Shown here piece after piece: positions 61,101 through 64,000 of a DNA stretch of 64,000 nucleotides. Under the pieces are notes generated by a model. The model saw only the letters and a list, made by a program, of their open reading frames with translations, was not told the DNA's origin and made no database searches. Location of the stretch: assembly GCA_029582155.1 (NCBI GenBank), contig CM055901.1:18624680-18688679 (forward strand). The letters run 5' to 3'. Made by a program: the position numbers and the translations under genes. Every line of letters starts with the position of its first letter. Within the stretch, counting starts at the first letter, position 1. This DNA comes from Panopea generosa (Eukaryota; Mollusca; Bivalvia; Adapedonta; Hiatellidae).

Positions 61101-63941
61101 GTCATGTGAAATACTTAAAAAATGGTACTAGAAGCTTCCTCGCTTGGCACTCAGCATTTAGAGGATAGTTCTAAGTCTGTTAGGCACTGTGACTAACCCG
61201 GGTATCGTACCATGTATCTGCGGCATGATACTCCAGTGTGGCAGCGCTAAGAAAAATAAATGCCGCCTACAAACTTACCCAAATTGAGGCGACAATTTAT
61301 TGAACATTTTCTAGTTATTCTGAATTAAATCTGGATAGCCTTTCATCAGAAGTAGGAACGCCACATAATGTACCTGACTTGGTTTAATAATGTAAAAAAA
61401 GATATTTAAAAAATGTTTATGGGAATGGTAAAAAGATTTAAAGAATTGTAATGCATGTTAATAGTATACATTTATAACCTCAACTCTGCTGATTCATGTA
61501 GGAATTAAGTGGGAGACGAGTGTGCTTGAGTACTGGTTAACCTTCCAGGGTTCCAGGAAATAGTGGTTAGATTAACTGATTGTCTGTTGGCCCTCGATGG
61601 CATAAAAATGATGCCTAATATTCAAACAAATTCTGATAAACAAAATATCTCCATCCACAGGACAATATCAAGAAACTGCTCCACCAAAACACAAGTACTG
61701 ACACATACAGGGATGATGGAAACGGTTACCAAGGTGATGTGTCATCTGACCCTAGCACACCAATCAAATTGGCAAAGCAGGATATACAACTTGGTGCACA
61801 ATTACAGTCATTCTTTAAGTAAGTATAATGTGACAGCTTACAGATTTTTGTAGAATTATTGGGTCTCTTTTATGATAAAGTTTTTATGCCCCCCACCACA
61901 ATTCAAAGAATTGTGAAGGGTCATTAAATGTTAGCTGTCAAATTAGTTTCCGATGAATATCTTCTGAAAGTGTCCGTGTATTTAATTAATTCTCGGTGTG
62001 TATCTGTATTATAAAATACAGGTCAAGATCAATATTTGTAACCATCCGTAAAATTTTACATGATTTATGGTCCTTTTTTCAACTTAACGGTAAAATTAAC
62101 AATCAAAAAGCTGGGGCATCTGTATCTAATGGACAAATTTTTAATTATTTTATTTTATGCTATTTATACATGTTTGTTTATTTAAAAAAATAACAGGATG
62201 TATTGTTTCACCTTTAGGGGGCAGGTTGATAAAATATAGAAATTTTTTTCGGTGAATTTTATTTGATATATAAGATTATATGGGAATAACCAGTAACATA
62301 AGAAATTAAAAATTGGTAATTCCGCTGTTTTTAATCATAAAATATTGGTTTCGGTGAACACCGAAATCAGCATGCTAACTATAACACTTTAGTGGTCGCT
62401 TAAGAAAAAATAATTAATAATATTTTACAGAAACATGTCATTTTTAATGGAATTTATTGCAATAATTGTTAACCAGTAATGAATATCACTTTTGAATCCT
62501 AATTTAGTTAAAAGCAAGTATGAGTTTATATTCAATCGCTATGTGAAAGAAATGAATTCCATCTTGTTTTTTATGTACAGAAAAAAAATTGTATAGTAAA
62601 AGAAAACATCTGGGACAAATTAAAGACTTAAGCATGTATCATACAGTATCAATTATTTATCTTGATTCATTGTAATATTCATTAAACTTATGAATCCTAA
62701 TATTTCAGCGGGAGGTGTATAATTATATAGAGTGGATAGGGCGTTTGCCATTTGTGTAGTCTCGGATTTGATACTAGGTTTGCCCCAATGACCCCTCATT
62801 ACTATAACTCCATATATTTCTTTATTTCAGGATGGATGAGGGCAACAAAGCTATGACAGACACAACATTTATTCCCAAGATAAACTATGTGTCCATGCTT
62901 CTGGATTCAGATAATGACACTTCTATGGAGATTAACGCCATGGCGATGAAATATCTAAAGGATGAACAGTTAACACAGCTGACTAAACTCCAGGCAAAGA
63001 ACAGACTGTTGAAAGGTCCAAAGCATGCAGCAGAGAAAACAGCTATGCTGCAGAGAATTCTTAAAGCCGAAGATGGCGCCACGCCGAATGTAACAACATT
63101 TGGAATGTCTCCAAATGATCTGACATTTGCCACAAAGAAGTACATGGAGAAACACGGGTTATTTGATGGCACGACGTCCGGTGGGAGTACCAGCGACTCC
63201 ACCTATAATGACAGTTACCGGCTAAAAACAAACTATAGTACAATGAGCTCTGGTTCAGAGGATGGTCCAGCGTACGTCACACACGAGGTGCTGAGTACGC
63301 CTGACAGTCGCAGGACAGATTTAACTGACACTATCACTCCATCAAGTGGTAAAAATAGTAATGGCATTTATAGTAACGGAACCACTCCCACTCAGGATAG
63401 AACGAGAACCCCTTATAATGACTCTAGACAAAGTTTGGGTTCATGTCGAACACCTAAACCCTCAAACACTCAGAGTAGAACGGTGGATCATAGAAGATTT
63501 AACCCAAATGGAAACGATTCACATAATTGTTCCGTCCCTCAGTCTCATAATTCCTCTGCACCTTATACCCATGATTCCTCACCCTTCACCCAGAATACAT
63601 CAGCTCCACGCAGAGACAATAACAATATTGGTGCTAACGGCCGGTATGCTAGTCCACAAATCACACCGGCTCCCAACAGACCGAAACATTCTCCACCTGA
63701 AAGAGAAATGAACAATCATCCAAGAAGATACCCAAACGATTTACGTCAAGAAAATGAAGGATTTACGAATAACTCCCCAGGTTTTCAGGGGAGACAGGCC
63801 GCTCAGCAAAAACGGAGTCCTGTAGTTGATGATGGAGGTGTTGCAAATTATTTTCATGCTCGTCAGTATCGTGAAGAAACAAATGAAGATGATCGAATAT
63901 TAGATATTACACGTCTAAAGCAACTGCCGAAGCTGTTATAA
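46029..63941 (+). CDS. STIL centriolar assembly protein, 15 coding exons, 1,499 aa
   Basis: STIL (Ana2/SAS-5 family) is a scaffold that binds PLK4 and CPAP/CENPJ and recruits SAS-6 to start centriole duplication. The join is 46029-46147, 46463-46567, 47324-47439, 48659-48759, 51628-51687, 52201-52448, 53340-53423, 54040-54126, 55035-55182, 55746-55852, 57279-57372, 58537-60302, 60792-60987, 61661-61818, 62831-63941. All introns are GT-AG, all phases join, and the total is exactly 4,500 nt. The N-terminal part (about 50-360) has STIL hallmarks GYLTMD.TRKLLL.LESDPK and KPEFYEC. PRLQPAP (413-419) fits the CPAP-binding PRxxPxP pattern. A proline-rich central exon holds the PLK4-binding-type coiled coil (~836-866). 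The STAN region spans ~1155-1245 and the C-terminus is LKQLPKLL. Human STIL is ~1,287 aa; the extra length is mostly low-complexity linker. Identification by recognition is strong. Confidence 0.95.
46463..46567 (+). CDS. STIL coding exon 2 (residues 40-75)
   Basis: Acceptor ctctccag, donor cag|gtatgt. Encodes [12 protein letters not shown] and HALHISCYR, matching the start of the conserved STIL N-terminal domain. Confidence 0.92.
46634..46796 (-). mobile_element. SINE family C, copy 2, in STIL intron 2
   Basis: Minus-strand, decayed: tail 'ttagctggatggct', 'gaaccagtactaagtg', 'gagctggggatttaacctgc' (degenerate B box), 'acactctatctat'. Compare 3390-3590. Confidence 0.65.
46956..47240 (+). mobile_element. 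tRNA-derived SINE (family A), copy 1, in STIL intron 2
   Basis: Head cggcccgattagctcagtcg (A box), degenerate B box gagttccaatctc. The body has 'ttacttgcagagatggggtg', 'gctcgagtaccag' and 'gttagccctcgatgg'. Nearly full length; compare the young copy at 57738-58018. ORFs here are by-products. Confidence 0.85.
47324..47439 (+). CDS. STIL coding exon 3 (residues 75-114)
   Basis: Acceptor tttcag, donor gatg|gtgggt. Encodes [17 protein letters not shown] and [10 protein letters not shown], equivalent to the STIL segment that reads as a 'LVVTEKTIRLAYRH'-like helix and a GSL strand. Confidence 0.93.
47523..47755 (+). mobile_element. SINE family D, copy 8, in STIL intron 3
   Basis: Head 'cctccatggctgagttgcct', B box 'aggtcgtgggttagagtcc', body 'ttactcagattcattttgag', tail 'tgtgttgaaaatggggg'. 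Directly followed by copy 9. Confidence 0.75.
47765..48000 (+). mobile_element. SINE family D, copy 9, tandem with copy 8
   Basis: Head 'cctccctagctgagtggtct', B box 'aggtcatgaattagagccc', body 'agttacttgttgaagggtg', tail ending 'accccattaaaaaaga'. Confidence 0.75.
48170..48305 (+). repeat. Dispersed repeat family I, copy 2, in STIL intron 3
   Basis: Shares 'acaattttgtgctgtgtgtt', 'cttcaaaatcagcctgcggg' and 'ggcagtttatatttgg' words with 45755-45965. Confidence 0.55.
48352..48560 (+). mobile_element. SINE family D, copy 10, degenerate
   Basis: Recognised by 'ggggtcttccgtagctgg', 'agctaaggtcgtaggttct' and 'aaaaacttttgtgagaaac'. The 3' half is lost. It ends about 100 bp before exon 4. Confidence 0.55.
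48659..48759 (+). CDS. STIL coding exon 4 (residues 114-147)
   Basis: Acceptor ccttacag, donor aca|gtaagt, ending phase 0. Encodes [17 protein letters not shown], matching the STIL 'DEEGVTLTVDRFDPG'-type strand pair, and DMLIPF. Confidence 0.94.
49378..49620 (-). mobile_element. SINE family A, copy 2, 5'-truncated, in STIL intron 4
   Basis: Minus strand: tail 'aaatattcaaccaaccaacc', 'gttaactgatcgtctgttag', 'tcgagtactggttaatccc', and B box 'gtgagttcgaatcccc'. The A-box part is missing beyond 49620. Confidence 0.8.
49946..51123. mobile_element. 1.18-kb hAT-type DNA element in STIL intron 4
   Basis: Starts CAGGGCTCGAATTTAA (49946-49961) and ends TTAAATTCTAGCCCTG (51108-51123), 16-bp inverted termini with one mismatch, in hAT style. 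The 6-bp direct repeat ttgtga lies immediately outside both ends (49940-49945, 51124-51129); hAT normally gives 8 bp. Inner subterminal words repeat (actcgccactcgcaaaatgc; ggcactggccaaaattgcc). The interior shows no intact transposase; only a short MADKIT-like start near 50394 hints at coding remains. Probably non-autonomous. Confidence 0.8.
51207..51381 (+). mobile_element. SINE family C, copy 3, in STIL intron 4
   Basis: Head gtggtagtgtagtggatagt, B box atgggttcgaatcccag. The body has 'tctatccaggaaccggactc', 'aagagctgctcatataacc'; the tail is 'caatcgagctaaattatt'. It lies only 84 bp from the hAT element. The 120-codon ORF over both is spurious. Confidence 0.85.
51628..51687 (+). CDS. STIL coding exon 5 (residues 148-167)
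   Basis: A 60-nt exon: acceptor gtttcag, donor cag|gtaaga, phase 0 at both ends, so skipping would keep the frame. Encodes [14 protein letters not shown], matching the 'SVDDFSSALKALQ' region. Confidence 0.88.
52201..52448 (+). CDS. STIL coding exon 6 (residues 168-250)
   Basis: Acceptor ttttttcag, donor ctgg|gtaaac. Encodes [31 protein letters not shown] and ISHMQGTPK, close to vertebrate STIL (CTPVKPIPIIPTALARNLS). Confidence 0.95.
52795..52995 (+). repeat. Dispersed repeat family F, copy 2, in STIL intron 6
   Basis: Contains 'acaggtcaagttcaatatt' and 'gtgggggcatccgtgtccta'; matches copy 3 at 61885-62145. Confidence 0.6.
53340..53423 (+). CDS. STIL coding exon 7 (residues 250-278)
   Basis: Acceptor atttacag, donor ggcat|gtaagt. 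Encodes [20 protein letters not shown], the most conserved block of the STIL N-terminal domain. Confidence 0.96.
54040..54126 (+). CDS. STIL coding exon 8 (residues 278-307)
   Basis: Acceptor cttacag, donor gacag|gtaaga. Encodes [20 protein letters not shown], matching STIL '[20 protein letters not shown]'. Confidence 0.96.
54271..54476 (+). mobile_element. SINE family D, copy 11, in STIL intron 8
   Basis: 5'-truncated but with a well-preserved 3' part: B box 'gttcgtaggttcaagtcccg', 'cagttacttgctgaaggatg', 'aggtcttcctccaccag', tail 'aaaatggcgttaaatccc' followed by a short A-run. Confidence 0.85.
54478..54815 (-). repeat. Dispersed repeat family H, copy 5, in STIL intron 8
   Basis: Inverted relative to 39375-39820: 'cttgaccagaaaaatagaag' at the start, 'ccttattatatagaggcc', 'ttttccggtttgctaaagct', 'cccaatcttgaaggctcttc'. 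It is abutted by the SINE A-run. Confidence 0.65.
55035..55182 (+). CDS. STIL coding exon 9 (residues 307-356)
   Basis: Acceptor tttgtag, donor aag|gtaatt, phase 0 end. Encodes [20 protein letters not shown], matching STIL 'VLYSMTHKEPEFYEC'. Confidence 0.95.
55296..55507 (+). mobile_element. SINE family A, copy 3, in STIL intron 9
   Basis: Head gcagctagctcagttagtaa, B box 'cgtgagtttgaatacctg', then diverged body. Family-A sequence stops near 'gtactggtttactgaca' and family-D sequence follows at once, so the 3' part was lost or overwritten. Confidence 0.7.
55508..55648 (+). mobile_element. SINE family D, copy 12 (3' part), fused to family A copy
   Basis: 'gccagttacttgccgaagg', 'gttctactcagattcc', 'gagatcttccttcatca', tail 'tggcgttagaccccatta'. 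A minus-strand 106-codon ORF here is spurious. Confidence 0.78.
55746..55852 (+). CDS. STIL coding exon 10 (residues 357-392)
   Basis: Acceptor cattacag, donor caatt|gtaagt. Encodes [13 protein letters not shown] and [11 protein letters not shown]. Weakly conserved, but phase and splice sites fit. Confidence 0.88.
57279..57372 (+). CDS. STIL coding exon 11 (residues 392-423), CPAP-binding motif
   Basis: Acceptor actacag, donor aaa|gtgagt, phase 0 end. Carries [18 protein letters not shown] (413-419) fits the PRxxPxP signature that docks on the CPAP/CENPJ TCP (G-box) domain in vertebrate and fly STIL/Ana2. Confidence 0.92.
57738..58018 (+). mobile_element. SINE family A, young full-length copy, in STIL intron 11
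   Basis: Starts gccgggcccgattagctcag; B box gtgagttcgaatccctc; body 'gagatggggtgtgctcgagt', 'ccctcgatggcataaaaatg'; ends in tcaatcaatcaat. A perfect 12-bp target duplication acaaatattttt flanks it (57726-57737 and 58019-58030). This defines the ends of the family (281 bp). Confidence 0.95.
58537..60302 (+). CDS. STIL coding exon 12 (residues 424-1012), coiled-coil exon
   Basis: The large 1,766-nt exon. It begins [19 protein letters not shown], matching STIL 'PSVPELSLVLDGNF'. A long Asn/Ser/Gln- and Pro-rich disordered region follows (PPPP-containing patch around residues 620-680). The conserved coiled coil is [20 protein letters not shown] (835-854, continuing to ~866), corresponding to the vertebrate coiled coil needed for oligomerisation and PLK4 binding. 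Donor tcaag|gtaaga. Part of the Ser-rich C-terminal portion could hold phosphosites; none can be proven here. Confidence 0.96.
60418..60532 (-). mobile_element. SINE family D, copy 13 (3' part), in STIL intron 12
   Basis: Minus-strand tail 'gtgttaaaaatagtgttaac', 'tggcgcattcagtta' (plus) and 'cagattcattctga' mark a diverged 3' fragment. Confidence 0.65.
60792..60987 (+). CDS. STIL coding exon 13 (residues 1012-1077)
   Basis: Acceptor tttgaag, donor atg|gttagt (a weaker but valid GT donor), phase 0 end. Encodes [20 protein letters not shown] and then an acidic stretch ([20 protein letters not shown]). Confidence 0.92.
61031..61270 (+). mobile_element. SINE family B, copy 3, in STIL intron 13
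   Basis: Head gtagtcaagtggtagagcat, B box atgggtttgatcccaga, body 'aaaaaatggtactagaagct', 'tcgcttggcactcagcattt', 'gcggcatgatactccagtg'. It lies only 43 bp after the exon 13 donor. Confidence 0.88.
61508..61628 (+). mobile_element. SINE family A fragment, in STIL intron 13
   Basis: 3' half only: 'gcttgagtactggttaacct', 'attaactgattgtctgttgg', 'ccctcgatggcataaaaatg', ending ~32 bp before exon 14. Confidence 0.82.
61661..61818 (+). CDS. STIL coding exon 14 (residues 1078-1130)
   Basis: Acceptor atccacag, donor tttaa|gtaagt. Encodes DNIKKLLHQ and [12 protein letters not shown]. Aligns with the segment before the STAN motif. Confidence 0.92.
61885..62145 (+). repeat. Dispersed repeat family F, copy 3, in STIL intron 14
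   Basis: 'atgccccccaccacaattca', 'tacaggtcaagatcaatatt', 'agctggggcatctgtatcta'. The same family as 44575-45175 and 52795-52995. Confidence 0.6.
62831..63941 (+). CDS. STIL last coding exon 15 (residues 1130-1499), STAN region
   Basis: Acceptor tatttcag; ends TAA 63939-63941. Contains the STAN motif: [20 protein letters not shown] (vertebrate [20 protein letters not shown]) and [19 protein letters not shown] (vertebrate SPNNMSFATKKYMKRYGLL). This region binds SAS-6 after PLK4 phosphorylation. The last residues [13 protein letters not shown] match vertebrate LDVKRLRQLPKLF. Between them is a Ser/Asn-rich linker with QENEGF where human STIL has KENEGD. Confidence 0.97.
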
Positions 63942-64000
63942 ATCAGTTTAGTAAATTTTTAATGTGACTTTTTTGTTTACCCAGTTTGCACTTTAAGTTT
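63942..64000 (+). other. Start of STIL 3'UTR
   Basis: Non-coding sequence after the stop; the window ends before any polyadenylation signal. Confidence 0.8.

Overview
This 64-kb window is AT-rich eukaryotic nuclear DNA: an intron-containing gene with GT-AG splice sites, a LINE, tRNA-derived SINEs, hAT-type DNA transposons, minisatellites and many microsatellites. The repeat style (short tRNA-headed SINEs scattered through introns) and an apparently intronless Toll-like-receptor pseudogene suggest a lophotrochozoan, most likely a bivalve or other mollusc. That is inference; no species marker was read.

Layout: 1-4.5 kb holds no gene, but has a decayed ~30-bp minisatellite with a recently amplified 59-bp dimer (1.6-2.6 kb) and a minus-strand SINE. 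4.56-11.3 kb holds a nearly intact non-LTR retrotransposon of L1/Tx1 type (5,965 bp; endonuclease, reverse transcriptase, CCHC knuckle; one in-frame stop). It is flanked by a direct duplication of 387/389 bp whose copies differ only in one C-run, so this looks like a very long target-site duplication of a recent insertion. 11.66-16.31 kb is a ~4.6-kb minisatellite (42-43-bp unit, local higher-order repeats). 16.9-18.0 kb is a decayed Toll-like receptor gene. 18-46 kb is a gene desert of SINEs, a small hAT-like MITE, a 324-bp tandem array, a 56-bp minisatellite and dispersed repeats.

46.0-63.9 kb is the one clear living gene: a complete plus-strand coding region for STIL (SCL/TAL1-interrupting locus protein; centriole-duplication scaffold related to Ana2/SAS-5). 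I reconstructed 15 coding exons whose splice phases all join, giving 4,500 nt and 1,499 aa. It carries the conserved N-terminal region, a PRxxPxP motif of CPAP/CENPJ-binding type, the central coiled coil, the STAN region and the conserved last residues. Its introns are full of SINE copies and one 1.18-kb hAT-type element.

No operon-like or multigene system is visible. The strongest leads are the long duplication around the LINE, the large minisatellite, the TLR relic and the STIL gene with its altered degron region.
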